Shown here: one piece after another, positions 38,107-48,568 of the stretch | Layout of the letters: each line of letters begins with the position of its first letter | How positions within the stretch are numbered: position 1 is the first letter of the stretch | Source: Mesorhizobium sp. ORS 3324 | GTDB lineage: Bacteria; Pseudomonadota; Alphaproteobacteria; Rhizobiales; Rhizobiaceae | DNA: 64,000 nucleotides | Assembly (NCBI GenBank): GCA_000824825.2 | Contig: LM655192.1 | Coordinates: forward strand, 37,946 to 101,945 | Direction: 5' to 3' | Notes under the pieces: model-generated | Database searches by the model: none | What the model saw: only the letters and a program-made list of their open reading frames with translations | What the model was told of the DNA's origin: nothing | Made by a program: the position numbers and the translations under genes

Positions 38107-39363
38107 ATGAACAACTTCTCTTCCCGTGTCGCCGCTGCCGCCGAGGCGATCCGCGGGATCTTTCCGGAAACGCCGCTGCAAGAGAACGACTACCTGTCGA
38201 AGAAGACCGGCGCCCGCATTCTTTTGAAGCGCGAGGACCTGACGCCGGTGCGCTCCTACAAGATCAGGGGCGCCTTCAATTTCTTCCGCAAGGCGCTTGC
38301 CGCCGGCAACAATGCGGACCTGTTCGTCTGCGCCTCGGCCGGCAATCATGCGCAGGGCTTCGCCTTCGTCTGCCGGCATTTCGGCAAGAAGGGCGTGGTG
38401 TTCATGCCGGTGACGACGCCGCAGCAGAAGATCGACAAGACGCGGCTGTTCGGCGGCGATTTCGTCGAGATCAGGCTGGTCGGCGACTTCTTCGACGATT
38501 GCTACCGTGCCGCCTTCGAATTCACCGAGGCCGCCGGCGCGCATATGGTGCCGCCCTTCGACCACAAGGACATCATCGAGGGGCAGGCGACGGTCGCCTG
38601 TGAGATCGCTGGCCAGATGCCTGGCGGACGCATGCCCGACATCGTCATGCTGCCGGTCGGCGGCGGTGGCCTGGCCGCCGGGGTGACGCACTATTTTTCC
38701 GACCGGCATCGCGACACACGCTTCGTGTTCTGCGAGCCGGCCGGCGCGCCGAGCCTCAGCGAGAGCCTCGCGAGCGGCAAGCGGGTCAAGCTCGCCAAGG
38801 TCGACAATTTCGTCGATGGCGCGGCGGTCGCCGAGATCGGCCGCGAGCCGTTGCGCCACCTCAAGGAATTCACCGCCGACGCCGTGCGCCTCGTCCCGGA
38901 AAACCGGCTTTGCGCGACGATGATCGAAATGCTGAATGTCGAGGGCGTGGTGCTGGAGCCGGCCGGCGCATTGGCGATCGACGCGCTCAAGGATTTTTCG
39001 CGCAAGGAGATCAGGGGCAAGACCATCGTCGCGGTGGTTTCCGGCGGCAATTTCGACTTCGAGCGCCTGCCGGACGTGAAGGAGCGGGCACTGCGCTTCG
39101 AGGGGCTGAAGAAGTATTTCGTCATCCGCTTCCCGCAGCGACCTGGCGCGCTGCGCGATTTCCTCGAAATGCTCGGTCCGGACGACGACATCACGCGCTT
39201 CGAGTATCTCAAGAAGTCGGCGCGCAATTTCGGCTCGGTGCTGATCGGCATCGAGACCAAGGACCGGCGCAATTTCGATCTGCTGAAAGCCAATTTCGAC
39301 GCGGAGAGCGTGCAGTATCAGGACATCACCGACAACGAGACGCTGGCGGGGTTCATCATATGA
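38107..39363 (+). CDS. ilvA: threonine ammonia-lyase (threonine dehydratase), short form
   Basis: 418 aa. PLP-dependent deamination of threonine to 2-oxobutanoate, first step to isoleucine. SYKIRGAFNF contains the PLP lysine (Lys52), followed by the SAGNHAQG substrate loop and the GGGGLAAG phosphate loop. The C-terminus has one ACT-like domain (about 335-418), as in short IlvA forms less sensitive to isoleucine than the biosynthetic enzyme. Start ATG 38107. Overlaps the next gene by 4 bp. Confidence 0.93.
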   Translation: MNNFSSRVAAAAEAIRGIFPETPLQENDYLSKKTGARILLKREDLTPVRSYKIRGAFNFFRKALAAGNNADLFVCASAGNHAQGFAFVCRHFGKKGVVFMPVTTPQQKIDKTRLFGGDFVEIRLVGDFFDDCYRAAFEFTEAAGAHMVPPFDHKDIIEGQATVACEIAGQMPGGRMPDIVMLPVGGGGLAAGVTHYFSDRHRDTRFVFCEPAGAPSLSESLASGKRVKLAKVDNFVDGAAVAEIGREPLRHLKEFTADAVRLVPENRLCATMIEMLNVEGVVLEPAGALAIDALKDFSRKEIRGKTIVAVVSGGNFDFERLPDVKERALRFEGLKKYFVIRFPQRPGALRDFLEMLGPDDDITRFEYLKKSARNFGSVLIGIETKDRRNFDLLKANFDAESVQYQDITDNETLAGFII

Positions 39364-39917
39364 GCGGGCAGGGGACGGTCTTCGTGACGCTGTTTTCCGG
39401 CATCAATGTCGGCGGCAACCGCATCGTCAAGATGGCGGAGCTCAAGTCATTCTTCGAGGACCTCGGCTTTTCCGATGTCGCCACCTATGTGCAGAGCGGC
39501 AATGTCGTGTTTCGCGCAAAAAAGGGCGATGCGGCGTCACTGACACGTGAGCTTGAGGCGGCCTTCGAGAGAAAATGGGGGTTCCACTCCCGCATCATGG
39601 TGCGCGATGCCGGCTGGTTCGAGCGCCTGGTGAAGGACAATCCCTATCCGGAGGTTGCCGGCGAGCCGACCAAGCTGCATGCCTATGCGCTGGAGCGGGA
39701 GCCGACCGCGGAAGAGACGAAGCGGCTTGCGGAAAAATGCACCGGCCCGGAGCGCTTCGAGATCAAGGGCGACGTGCTCTACCTGCATGCGCCGGAAGGC
39801 GTCGGCAAGTCGGTGTTTGCCAATCTCATTCCCCGCACGCTCAAGGTGCCGGGCACGGCGCGCAACTGGCGCAGTATGCTTGCCTTGCACGACATGGCGG
39901 GCAAGGCCGGCGGCTGA
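39360..39917 (+). CDS. DUF1697 family protein
   Basis: 185 aa. FSGINVGGNRIVKMAELKSFFEDLGF and YVQSGNVVF are the diagnostic DUF1697 motifs. Family function unknown. Its ATG overlaps the ilvA stop (ATGA), indicating translational coupling; whether it serves amino-acid metabolism is unknown. Confidence 0.9.
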   Translation: MSGQGTVFVTLFSGINVGGNRIVKMAELKSFFEDLGFSDVATYVQSGNVVFRAKKGDAASLTRELEAAFERKWGFHSRIMVRDAGWFERLVKDNPYPEVAGEPTKLHAYALEREPTAEETKRLAEKCTGPERFEIKGDVLYLHAPEGVGKSVFANLIPRTLKVPGTARNWRSMLALHDMAGKAGG

Positions 39918-39920
39918 TAC

Positions 39921-40208
39921 TCAGGCGGCCTTCTGCCAGTCGAAGGTCAATTCCTCGCGGAAGGCGAAGCGCTTGATGTGGTCGGCGACGACGGTTTCCA
40001 GACGCTCGAGCGAGGCCTCGTCGTCGGCGGCAACCGCGATATGGAGAGCCTTGTCGTCGGCGTCCATGAGGGTGCGGCCGAGCGAGAGCTGGATGGCGCC
40101 GTGATGCGGGTCGAACTCGACCGGAAACTTGTGCGCCCAATGCTTGCAGAGCTGCTGCAGATAGCGGCTGGCATGTTCGGTGGCGACATCGGCGCGGCTG
40201 GTCGGCAT
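39921..40208 (-). CDS. DUF2218 family protein
   Basis: 95 aa from ATG 40208. The core RYLQQLCKHWAHKFPVEF ... GAIQLSLGRTLM ... LERLETVVADHIKRFAFREEL matches DUF2218, small proteins often near siderophore or metal genes, of unknown function. It ends 4 bp from the convergent DUF1697 stop. Confidence 0.85.
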   Translation of the reverse strand: MPTSRADVATEHASRYLQQLCKHWAHKFPVEFDPHHGAIQLSLGRTLMDADDKALHIAVAADDEASLERLETVVADHIKRFAFREELTFDWQKAA

Positions 40209-40230
40209 GGAATTCTCCCGGGGAGCCAAG

Positions 40231-40257
40231 AAAAACGCCAGCCTTGTCTGGCTGGCG
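40231..40257 (-). terminator. rho-independent terminator downstream of gloA
   Basis: CGCCAGCC / GGCTGGCG, an 8-bp stem with a 6-base loop. On the minus strand it is followed by TTTTT. It terminates gloA about 140 bp after its stop and just before the DUF2218 start. Confidence 0.75.
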
Positions 40258-40335
40258 CCATCGATGGATAGATAGGCGTCCTCTGGCGAAACGCCATGGG
40301 CCGGCAGCCAAATCCTGATGGGATTTCGCCGATCT

Positions 40336-40391
40336 TTGTTTCGACGCAATTGCGGACGGAAAACCGCTTCACACTTTTCCTGGAATTGCTC
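40336..40391. repeat. dispersed palindromic repeat, family A copy 3
   Basis: Arms GCAATTGC (one mismatch) at 40346-40353 and GGAATTGC at 40382-40389, spacing 28. Directly downstream of gloA. Confidence 0.85.
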
Positions 40392-40395
40392 CGGC

Positions 40396-40836
40396 CTACC
40401 AGCTTCCCGTGTTCGCCATCGAGGCCCATGGCTCGGCCTTCGCCTTGGCGGGCCCCTTCTGCAAGAGTTCGATCGAGATGCCGTCCGGCGAGCGAATGAA
40501 GGCCATGTTGCCGTCGCGCGGTGGCCGGTTGATGGTAACGCCGTTGTCCATCAGCTTCTGGCAGGTGGCGTAGATGTCGTCGACCTCGTAGGCGAGGTGG
40601 CCGAAATTGCGGCCGCCTTTGTATTCTTCCGGATCCCAATTGTAGGTCAATTCGATCAGCGGCGCCTTCTCTGAGATGCCGCTCTGTTCGTCTTCCGGCG
40701 CGGCGAGGAAGATCAGCGTGTAGCGTCCCTGCTCGTTTTCGTAGCGCCGCACCTCCTTGAGGCCGAGCTTGTTGCAGTAGAAATCGAGCGATCGATCGAT
40801 ATCGGCGATGCGGACCATTGTGTGGAGATAGCGCAT
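40396..40836 (-). CDS. gloA: lactoylglutathione lyase (glyoxalase I)
   Basis: 146 aa. Isomerises the methylglyoxal-glutathione adduct. Metal ligands are His5 (YLHTMVRI), Glu in LIELTYNW, His in GHLAYEVDD and Glu in ISIELLQ. The short form without the inserted loop is the Ni2+/Co2+ type of E. coli. Start ATG 40836 preceded by GAGGAG. Confidence 0.95.
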   Translation of the reverse strand: MRYLHTMVRIADIDRSLDFYCNKLGLKEVRRYENEQGRYTLIFLAAPEDEQSGISEKAPLIELTYNWDPEEYKGGRNFGHLAYEVDDIYATCQKLMDNGVTINRPPRDGNMAFIRSPDGISIELLQKGPAKAKAEPWASMANTGSW

Positions 40837-41092
40837 ATCTGGCTCCTCGGAGGGTTGCATTGCGGCGCAACATAGGAGCCGCTCCGCCAAAGGGCAATCA
40901 TCCGACAAATGGACGGAGCGGTCGATTTCAGCCGCGCCGGTGCGTTTCAAGCAGCGCCGGCAAACAACAATTAAGGCTTTCCGCTACTCAACGGTGAAAA
41001 AAGGCACGTCAGGTCTTGCACACCCTGGAAGCCACGGTGTTAATCTGATGGCAAGAATCAGTTGTGGTTGCAGTTGAAAAAGGGGGCATTCT

Positions 41093-41683
41093 ATGGGGGA
41101 AAAGGCCTCTTTCATGAGGCGGGACGGAAGCCTCGACGACGCCTTGAAGCGGGACAACAGCGGCGACACCGAGCTTGTCGAGATCGCCGGCGCAATCAAA
41201 TGGTTCGACGTGGCCAAGGGCTACGGCTTCATTCTTCCGGACGACGGCGTCTCGGGCGATGTTCTCCTCCATGTGACATGTCTTCGAAGGGACGGCTTCC
41301 AGACCGCGCTGGAAGGCGCGCGCGTCGTCTGCCTCGTCAAGCAGGGGGAGCGCGGCCTGCAGGCTTTCCGTGTCCTTTCCATGGACGCCTCGACAGCGGT
41401 GCACCCGGCGGAGCAGGAGCAGCGCACGCATGTCACCGTGACGGCGGAGAGCGGGCTGGAGCGCGCGCTGGTGAAGTGGTTCAACCGCACCAAGGGCTTC
41501 GGCTTCCTGACCAGGGGCGAGGGCACCGAGGACATCTTCGTCCACATGGAGACGCTGCGCCGCTACGGCATCACCGAGCTGAGGCCGGGCCAGGTCGTGC
41601 TGGTCCGCTTCGGGCGCGGCGACAAAGGCCTCATGGCCGCCGAGATTCACCCCGATATGGGCACCTTGCCGGTCTCGCATTAA
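41093..41683 (+). CDS. double cold-shock-domain protein
   Basis: 196 aa. There are two CSDs, about 30-95 and 122-190. The second has canonical RNP1 KGFGFL and RNP2 IFVHME; the first is altered (KGYGFI, VLLHVT). Such double-CSD proteins bind single-stranded RNA/DNA and are a rhizobial trait. The paired layout with DUF192 downstream is conserved. Only the stop overlaps repeat B3. Confidence 0.92.
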   Translation: MGEKASFMRRDGSLDDALKRDNSGDTELVEIAGAIKWFDVAKGYGFILPDDGVSGDVLLHVTCLRRDGFQTALEGARVVCLVKQGERGLQAFRVLSMDASTAVHPAEQEQRTHVTVTAESGLERALVKWFNRTKGFGFLTRGEGTEDIFVHMETLRRYGITELRPGQVVLVRFGRGDKGLMAAEIHPDMGTLPVSH

Positions 41684-41784
41684 AGCGCGTCGCGACGAAA
41701 CGGATTGAGGCGGCGCGCTTTAAGTCTTTGTCCGATGCATGTCATTCACCCAAAGCCGCTGCGCACTTTTGGGCGACAGCCATC
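41682..41784. repeat. RIME-like intergenic repeat, family B copy 3 (decayed right arm)
   Basis: AAAGCGCG/CGCGCTTT block (41682-41721), then GATGCATGTC (41734-41743) with CCAAA/TTTTGGG inner arms. The closing GACATGC arm has decayed to GACAGCC. Its first bases are the csp stop codon. Confidence 0.75.
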
Positions 41785-41898
41785 GGGCTTTCCCGACACG
41801 ATCCGGATAGCCTTGTCTCATGCGAGACCAATCTTGTCCGAAAACCGGTTCCACTCGGCTGGATCATGGTCTAGGACAAGGTCCGGACGAGGTATCAC

Positions 41899-42411
41899 AT
41901 GGCTCATCGCAATTGGCTGACCGCAGGCGCACTTTGCCTCGTGATGGCTTTCGCCGTCTACTTCTACGCTCTGTCGCCCGGTTCGGCGGATGGCCAGGCC
42001 ATGATCCTGCCCGTCGATCCGACGCCGCTGGTCGCGGAAACCGGATCCGGCGAGCGTTCATTCTCCATCGAGATCGCCGACACGTCCGACGAACGCGAGG
42101 CCGGGCTTATGTTTCGTAAGGACATGGCCGACGATCACGGCATGCTGTTCGTGTTCGAGGCACCCGGCGAGGTGAATTTCTGGATGAAGAACACGCCGAT
42201 GCCGCTCGACCTCGTGTTTGTCGGTCAGGACGGCAGGATCAAGTCCATCAAGCGCGGCGAGCCGGAATCCGAGGCGATCATCCCCGCAGGACAACCCGTG
42301 AGCTTCGTGCTCGAATTGAAGGCGGGAACCGCCGCCAAGGACGATCTCAAGGACGGCGATCTCCTGCGCCATCCGGTGATCGCCAAGGCCTCGGGCGCCA
42401 GCTCCAACTGA
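41899..42411 (+). CDS. DUF192 family exported protein
   Basis: 170 aa. An N-terminal membrane/signal segment (about 7-27) precedes the DUF192 domain: EREAGLMFRKDMADDHGMLFVF and FWMKNTPMPLDLVFV. Probably periplasmic, function unknown. Ends 12 bp before the next start, likely an operon. Confidence 0.9.
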   Translation: MAHRNWLTAGALCLVMAFAVYFYALSPGSADGQAMILPVDPTPLVAETGSGERSFSIEIADTSDEREAGLMFRKDMADDHGMLFVFEAPGEVNFWMKNTPMPLDLVFVGQDGRIKSIKRGEPESEAIIPAGQPVSFVLELKAGTAAKDDLKDGDLLRHPVIAKASGASSN

Positions 42412-42423
42412 CCGCGGCAGCAC

Positions 42424-43191
42424 ATGCAGTTCTTTTCCCACGACGGCTTCGACCTTGCCTATTTCGACCGCCAGCCGGCATCCGGCTCGGGCGATCCGGT
42501 GCTGATGATCCATGGCTTTGCCTCAAGCCACTACGTCAACTGGGTCTCGCCCGGCTGGTTCAAGACGCTGAACGATGCCGGCTACCGGGCCATCGCCTTC
42601 GACAATCGCGGCCATGGCTCTTCGTCGAAGAGTTATGACGAGGCCGACTACACGCCGACCAAGATGGCCTCGGATGCGGCCGCGCTGCTCGATCATCTGG
42701 GCATCGAACGCGCCCATGTCATGGGCTATTCGATGGGCGCGCGGGTATCCGCATTCATGGCCTTGTCCAATCCGGACAAGGTTGCGACGCTGGTGCTAGG
42801 CGGCCTCGGCATCGGTCTTGTCGACGGCGTCGGTGATTGGGACCCGATCGCCGATGCACTTCTAGCCGAGGATCCCGGTAAGATCAGCCATGCGCGCGGC
42901 CGCTCGTTTCGCGCCTTCGCCGACCAGACGCGCAGCGACCGTCGGGCGCTCGCCGTCTGCATCATCGGCTCACGCGCATCTATGAGCGAGGACGATGTCG
43001 CGCGCATTGCCCAGCCGACCTTAATCGCCGTCGGCACGAAGGACGACATCGGCGGCTCGCCCGACGAGCTTGCCGCGCTGATGCCGAATGCAAGAGCCTT
43101 CCCCATCGAGGGCCGCGACCACATGCTCGCCGTCGGCGACAAGAGCTTCAAGCAGCGCGTGCTGGAGTTTTATACCGAATACCCGCTCTGA
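42424..43191 (+). CDS. alpha/beta hydrolase
   Basis: 255 aa, cytoplasmic. MIHGFASSH (oxyanion), GYSMGA (nucleophile), VGTKDDIGG (acid) and EGRDHMLAVG (His) complete the triad. The GYSMGARVSAFMAL run is typical of a rhizobial esterase group. Follows DUF192 at 12 bp. Substrate unknown. Confidence 0.9.
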   Translation: MQFFSHDGFDLAYFDRQPASGSGDPVLMIHGFASSHYVNWVSPGWFKTLNDAGYRAIAFDNRGHGSSSKSYDEADYTPTKMASDAAALLDHLGIERAHVMGYSMGARVSAFMALSNPDKVATLVLGGLGIGLVDGVGDWDPIADALLAEDPGKISHARGRSFRAFADQTRSDRRALAVCIIGSRASMSEDDVARIAQPTLIAVGTKDDIGGSPDELAALMPNARAFPIEGRDHMLAVGDKSFKQRVLEFYTEYPL

Positions 43192-43197
43192 GCGGCG

Positions 43198-43800
43198 TTA
43201 TCCGGCTTCGAGCGCGGCCAGCGAGTGCTCCATGTTCTGCCTCGCTTGGGCTTCGAAACGTCGCCGGAATTCGGCGGTGTGGTAGATGTTCGGGCGGCGC
43301 AGGAAACTCTTCAGCACCGCTGCTCGTCCGGCGCGCCATATCGGCTCCTCGACCCAGCCATATTCGCGCCGGACGGCTTTCTCATAGGCAGCGAAGACGT
43401 CCGGCTCGGCGCCGAGGATCGCAAGGTCCATGTCGAGGAAAAGAGCCGCGTCGCTTGCCGCCTTCTTGTCGTCGAGCGGCGGCAGCTGGTGCGTGGCGGT
43501 GGCGTTGATCATCGCCACAATGCGGCTGAGACGCTCCGGGCTGATGCGGCCGGAGAGCTTTTGCTCCGCCAAATCAGCGCTTTTGGCCTCATTGTCCTTG
43601 GCGCGGCTGTCATAGACGGCGTCGTGGAACCAGATCGCCGCCTCGACCGCTTGCCGGTCGTGCAGCCGGTCCCGGCAATCCTCAGCCAGGGACAGCATGG
43701 CCTCGATATGGGCCAGGCTGTGGTAATGCCGATCCCCGGCTTGATAGAGCGCGGAGAGTTCGCTTTTCAGCGCTTCGTTGATCAAGGGTTCGTTTTCCAT
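43198..43800 (-). CDS. HD-domain-like protein (predicted metal-dependent phosphohydrolase)
   Basis: 200 aa. YHSLAHI, AIWFHDAVYD and a later MDLAILGAE supply the H...HD...D metal ligands. Database entries of this family carry the misleading name NMDA receptor subunit. It probably acts on a nucleotide, but nothing specific can be said. It converges with the hydrolase 6 bp away. Confidence 0.82.
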   Translation of the reverse strand: MENEPLINEALKSELSALYQAGDRHYHSLAHIEAMLSLAEDCRDRLHDRQAVEAAIWFHDAVYDSRAKDNEAKSADLAEQKLSGRISPERLSRIVAMINATATHQLPPLDDKKAASDAALFLDMDLAILGAEPDVFAAYEKAVRREYGWVEEPIWRAGRAAVLKSFLRRPNIYHTAEFRRRFEAQARQNMEHSLAALEAG

Positions 43801-43921
43801 CGCGGCTTGAATTTCCGTGAACCACGTCCATTTGACAAAGCACTAAGGAAAATTGAGTTCAACCGTGCTACGATCTAGCCTATATGTGCGGCCGGATGAG
43901 TGAGCAGGCCGGAGACCGTCG

Positions 43922-44770
43922 ATGAACAGCGTAACGATAGCCCGTCCCAGCATGGTGCAGCCGGTCGATCCGATCTGGCGCGCGATCCGCGATGAAGCGA
44001 TGGAGGCGGTGAACCGCGATCCGCTGCTTGCCGCATTCCTCTATTCCACCATCCTCAACCAGGAGAGCCTGGAGGAAGCAGTCATCCACCGCCTGGCCGA
44101 GCGCCTGGCGCACCAGGATATAGGTTCCGACCTCATCCGGCAGACCTTCAAGGCCATGCTTGCCGACGATCCCGAGTGGAGTTCCACGGTGCGGGTCGAC
44201 ATTCAGGCCTATTACGATCGCGACCCGGCCTGCGACCGTTTCATCATGCCGGTACTTTATTTCAAGGGCTTTCATGCCATCCAGACGCATCGGCTGGCGC
44301 ATTGGCTCTGGAACCAGGGCCGCAGGGATTTCGCGCTCTACCTGCAGAGCCGCTCGTCCTCGGTGTTCCAAACCGACATAAATCCGGCCGCCCGCATCGG
44401 CAAGGGCATCTTCCTCGACCATGCCACCGGCCTCGTCGTCGGCCAGACGGCCGTCATCGAGGACGATGTTTCGATCCTGCATGGGGTGACGCTCGGCGGC
44501 ACCGGCAAGGCCAGCGGCGACCGTCACCCGAAGATCCGCCGCGGCGTGCTGATCGGCGCCGGCGCCAAGATCCTCGGCAATATCGAGATTGGCCATTGCT
44601 CGAAGATCGCGGCCGGCTCGGTGGTGCTGTCGCCCGTGCCGCACAACAAGACGGTCGCCGGCGTGCCGGCGCGTGTCGTCGGCGAAACCGGCTGCGACCA
44701 GCCTTCGCGGCAGATGGACCAGCTTCTGCCCTCGCAGACGATGGACCACGTCGTCAGCTTCGACATCTGA
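43922..44770 (+). CDS. cysE: serine O-acetyltransferase
   Basis: 282 aa. First step of cysteine biosynthesis. A helical N-terminal domain (1-150) precedes a left-handed beta-helix of hexapeptide repeats with the catalytic His in GIFLDHATG and HGVTLGGTGK. The tail MDHVVSFDI carries the terminal Ile that docks in cysteine synthase. Length and motifs match CysE. Confidence 0.95.
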   Translation: MNSVTIARPSMVQPVDPIWRAIRDEAMEAVNRDPLLAAFLYSTILNQESLEEAVIHRLAERLAHQDIGSDLIRQTFKAMLADDPEWSSTVRVDIQAYYDRDPACDRFIMPVLYFKGFHAIQTHRLAHWLWNQGRRDFALYLQSRSSSVFQTDINPAARIGKGIFLDHATGLVVGQTAVIEDDVSILHGVTLGGTGKASGDRHPKIRRGVLIGAGAKILGNIEIGHCSKIAAGSVVLSPVPHNKTVAGVPARVVGETGCDQPSRQMDQLLPSQTMDHVVSFDI

Positions 44771-44919
44771 ATTCGGCCGCCGTCGCTGGTGGCCGGATTC
44801 CGGCCGCCATTTCAGGTGTCGGCTGTCCCGTGTTATCGTGTCTGCTTGCCTTTACATCGCCATCGTCGGCGTGTCAGAAGCGCGTTCCAACGAATAAGCC
44901 GACATTTCGGAGAAGACTT

Positions 44920-45123
44920 TTGAAGCCGGACGAAATCAGAAAGCTGGACGCCTATTTCAAGCGCGTCTTCCAGAATCCCAAGCTGCAGGTGAAGGCGCGT
45001 CCGCGCAAGGAAGACTCGGCCGAAGTCTATGTCGGCGACGAGTTCCTCGGCATCGTCTTCAAGGACGAGGACGACGGCGACTACAATTTCTCGATGGCGA
45101 TCCTCGACGTCGACCTCGCCTGA
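44920..45123 (+). CDS. DUF3126 family protein, TTG start
   Basis: 67 aa. KPDEIRKLDAYFKRVF ... EVYVGDEFLGIVFKDEDDGDYNFSMAILDVDL covers the full DUF3126, an alphaproteobacterial family of unknown function. The only well-placed start is TTG 44920, following GGAGAAG; no ATG fits. Confidence 0.85.
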   Translation: MKPDEIRKLDAYFKRVFQNPKLQVKARPRKEDSAEVYVGDEFLGIVFKDEDDGDYNFSMAILDVDLA

Positions 45124-45135
45124 GCCGACATTCTT

Positions 45136-45162
45136 CGACCGGGCAGGGAAGAGGCCCGGTCG
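45136..45162. terminator. hairpin between convergent genes
   Basis: CGACCGGGC / GCCCGGTCG, a perfect 9-bp stem with a 9-base loop, placed between DUF3126 and the exported protein gene. No long T run is present. Confidence 0.5.
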
Positions 45163-45180
45163 GACAGGCTCCGGCCGCCT

Positions 45181-45774
45181 CTAGTTTGGGCAGTGCCGCG
45201 GGATATGCACCCGCCGCCAGCTGGTCGAGCCTTCCCGCACCACCACCTGACGCGCCACTGTCCGGTATGAGGGCGCAATTTCCGTGATCCGCCGCTGTTC
45301 GGGCCGCACCAGCACTTCGCGGGCAACGCCTTCATACTCCGCCGGAAGGATGACGCTCCTGACGTGTTCCGGCTCGACGATGACCGTTTCTGCGACCCGC
45401 GCGTAGCGCGCCTTGCGCCACACCTTGCACAACACCCTGCGGCCATGGATGACGCGCCATTCCCAGGCGTAGCCGCCATCGTGCACCTTGACCGTGTGAT
45501 AGATTGTGCGAGTGACGGCCGGCTCCACCTCGTAGGTGACGCGAGGCGGGGCGATCTGCTCCAGGCTCTCGCGCGTGCCGTAGATCGGCGGGTCATAGTC
45601 GACGAGCTGGCCGCCGGGGCTCACCATCACGTCTTCATAGACGGTGTCGTAAAGCGCCGGCCTGTGCACCGGCTGGTAGCATTCCAGCGCACGGCCGCCG
45701 GCAGCGGTTTCCGATACGGTGGCGAGCATTGCCAAGCCGGCTGCGGCGAGGGATGTGGAACCCTTGCAGATCAT
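45181..45774 (-). CDS. exported protein of unknown function, Val/Arg-rich repeats
   Basis: 197 aa from ATG 45774, with GGGGGAA upstream. A signal peptide (about 1-25) leads to a mature region with several similar segments (YDTVYEDVMVSPG, VTRTIYHTVKV, YARVAETVIVEPEHV, YRTVARQVVVREG) that look like an internal repeat of about 30-35 residues. Cys pair possible (ECYQ and RHCPN). No family recognised. Confidence 0.7.
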   Translation of the reverse strand: MICKGSTSLAAAGLAMLATVSETAAGGRALECYQPVHRPALYDTVYEDVMVSPGGQLVDYDPPIYGTRESLEQIAPPRVTYEVEPAVTRTIYHTVKVHDGGYAWEWRVIHGRRVLCKVWRKARYARVAETVIVEPEHVRSVILPAEYEGVAREVLVRPEQRRITEIAPSYRTVARQVVVREGSTSWRRVHIPRHCPN

Positions 45775-46092
45775 GACATTCCCCCGTTGAAAAGGATGCC
45801 GATTCAACGCAGGAATGTACCCAAAGGTCCGCCGCCGGACAGCGGTTTCTAGGCTTGTCGTTAAGCGGCGCGGTTAAGAAACTGCTACCTCGACGCCAGG
45901 GCATTTCGGTCCGGCGGCAGCCGCCGGCATCGCTTGGGCCGAGGCGCTTGATTCGACTTAACCAGATGGCTAGGAGAGGCGGCCTTGCGCTAGGGTGAGC
46001 CGGCATCCTATTTAGATCATAACGATCCAGAACCGATTCCGCCTGATGGCCCATATTTCACGGTGCCGGAATCCATCCAACAAGGGTAGTCC
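45775..46092. other. clpP upstream region
   Basis: 318 bp between the divergent exported-protein and clpP genes. It holds the promoter candidate at 45984-46013. No gene seen. Confidence 0.6.
45984..46013 (+). promoter_or_regulatory. heat-shock (RpoH-type) promoter candidate for clpP
   Basis: CTTGCG (45984-45989), 17 bp, CCTATTT (46007-46013). It resembles the alphaproteobacterial RpoH pattern CTTG-N17/18-CYTATNT. Transcription would begin about 70 bp before the clpP ATG. Confidence 0.5.
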
Positions 46093-46722
46093 ATGAAGAA
46101 CCCCGTCGAAACCTACATGAACCTCGTTCCGATGGTGGTCGAACAGACCAATCGCGGCGAGCGCGCCTATGATATTTTCTCGCGCCTCTTGAAGGAACGC
46201 ATCATCTTCATCACCGGGCCGGTCGAGGACGGCATGGCGACGCTGGTTTGTGCACAGCTTTTGTTCCTCGAGGCCGAGAACCCCAAGAAGGAAATCAACC
46301 TCTACATCAATTCGCCGGGCGGAGTCGTCACCTCGGGCATGGCGATTTACGACACCATGCAGTTCATCAAGCCGGCCGTGTCGACGCTCTGCATCGGTCA
46401 GGCCGCCTCGATGGGCTCGCTACTGCTTTGCGCCGGCCACAAGGACATGCGCTTTGCCACGCCGAACGCCCGTATCATGGTCCATCAGCCGTCGGGCGGC
46501 TTCCAGGGTCAGGCGTCGGATATCGAACGTCATGCGCAGGATATCATCAAGCTGAAGCGCCGGCTGAACGAGGTCTATGTCAAGCACACCGGCAAGACCT
46601 ATGACGAGATCGAGCGGACGCTCGACCGCGACCATTTCATGAGCGCCGACGAGGCCAAGGACTTCGGCCTGATCGACAAGGTCATCACGACGCGCGAGCT
46701 GGGCGAAGTCGCCACCCTATAG
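46093..46722 (+). CDS. clpP: ATP-dependent Clp protease proteolytic subunit
   Basis: 209 aa. The tetradecameric serine protease working with ClpX/ClpA. Catalytic Ser106 (GQAASMGS), His131 (IMVHQPSGG) and an Asp in the DRDHFMS segment near 178-180 are present, along with the short N-terminal propeptide-like start. First gene of clpP-clpX-lon-hupB. Confidence 0.97.
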   Translation: MKNPVETYMNLVPMVVEQTNRGERAYDIFSRLLKERIIFITGPVEDGMATLVCAQLLFLEAENPKKEINLYINSPGGVVTSGMAIYDTMQFIKPAVSTLCIGQAASMGSLLLCAGHKDMRFATPNARIMVHQPSGGFQGQASDIERHAQDIIKLKRRLNEVYVKHTGKTYDEIERTLDRDHFMSADEAKDFGLIDKVITTRELGEVATL

Positions 46723-47018
46723 GCCCTGATTGGCAGCTGATTGGCGGGATAACGCGCTTTTGGCGCGGCTTGCGGCATTTCGGCCACAATTGCCTGTTCC
46801 CTCAAGGGTCGGGATTGCCTACGTTAAGGCTATGTTGATTTTCGACGGCTTAGCTTTGAATGGGGTTGCTGCGAATCATTGTCGCGTTTTCTGATTTGTG
46901 TTTCGTACGGAATGCGCTGTGTGAGCCGGGACACTGGCGTTGGCGGACTCCCGCGATAGATTGGTGAGACGCCCATGCAGCCAGACCATCGGCGGGTAGG
47001 CGGTGAAAGGACAGAAAA

Positions 47019-48293
<1,275 letters not shown>

Positions 48294-48323
48294 AATGGCG
48301 GTTGATGCTGCAAATTTTCATGG

Positions 48324-48348
48324 AACGGCGCCCGCGTGGCGCCGTTTT
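48324..48348 (+). terminator. terminator after clpX
   Basis: AACGGCGCC / GGCGCCGTT with a 5-base loop and TTTT following, 30 bp past the clpX stop. Confidence 0.8.
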
Positions 48349-48568
48349 GCTGTGAAGGGGTAACCGCCAGGAGGTGGAATGCATGAGCGGACCATGTTAA
48401 CCCTTGATCTTTGTACCACCCGCATCCACCTAACAGCGGAAGGCCGAGGCGCCGAATTCTGTGCTGTAAAACTCCCGTCACAAACGGTGGTAGGCGGAAC
48501 GACACTCGGTCGTTAATATGAGATTCGCGGGTGGCTTGATTAGCAGCCGCGACATGAAAGGTTGGACA

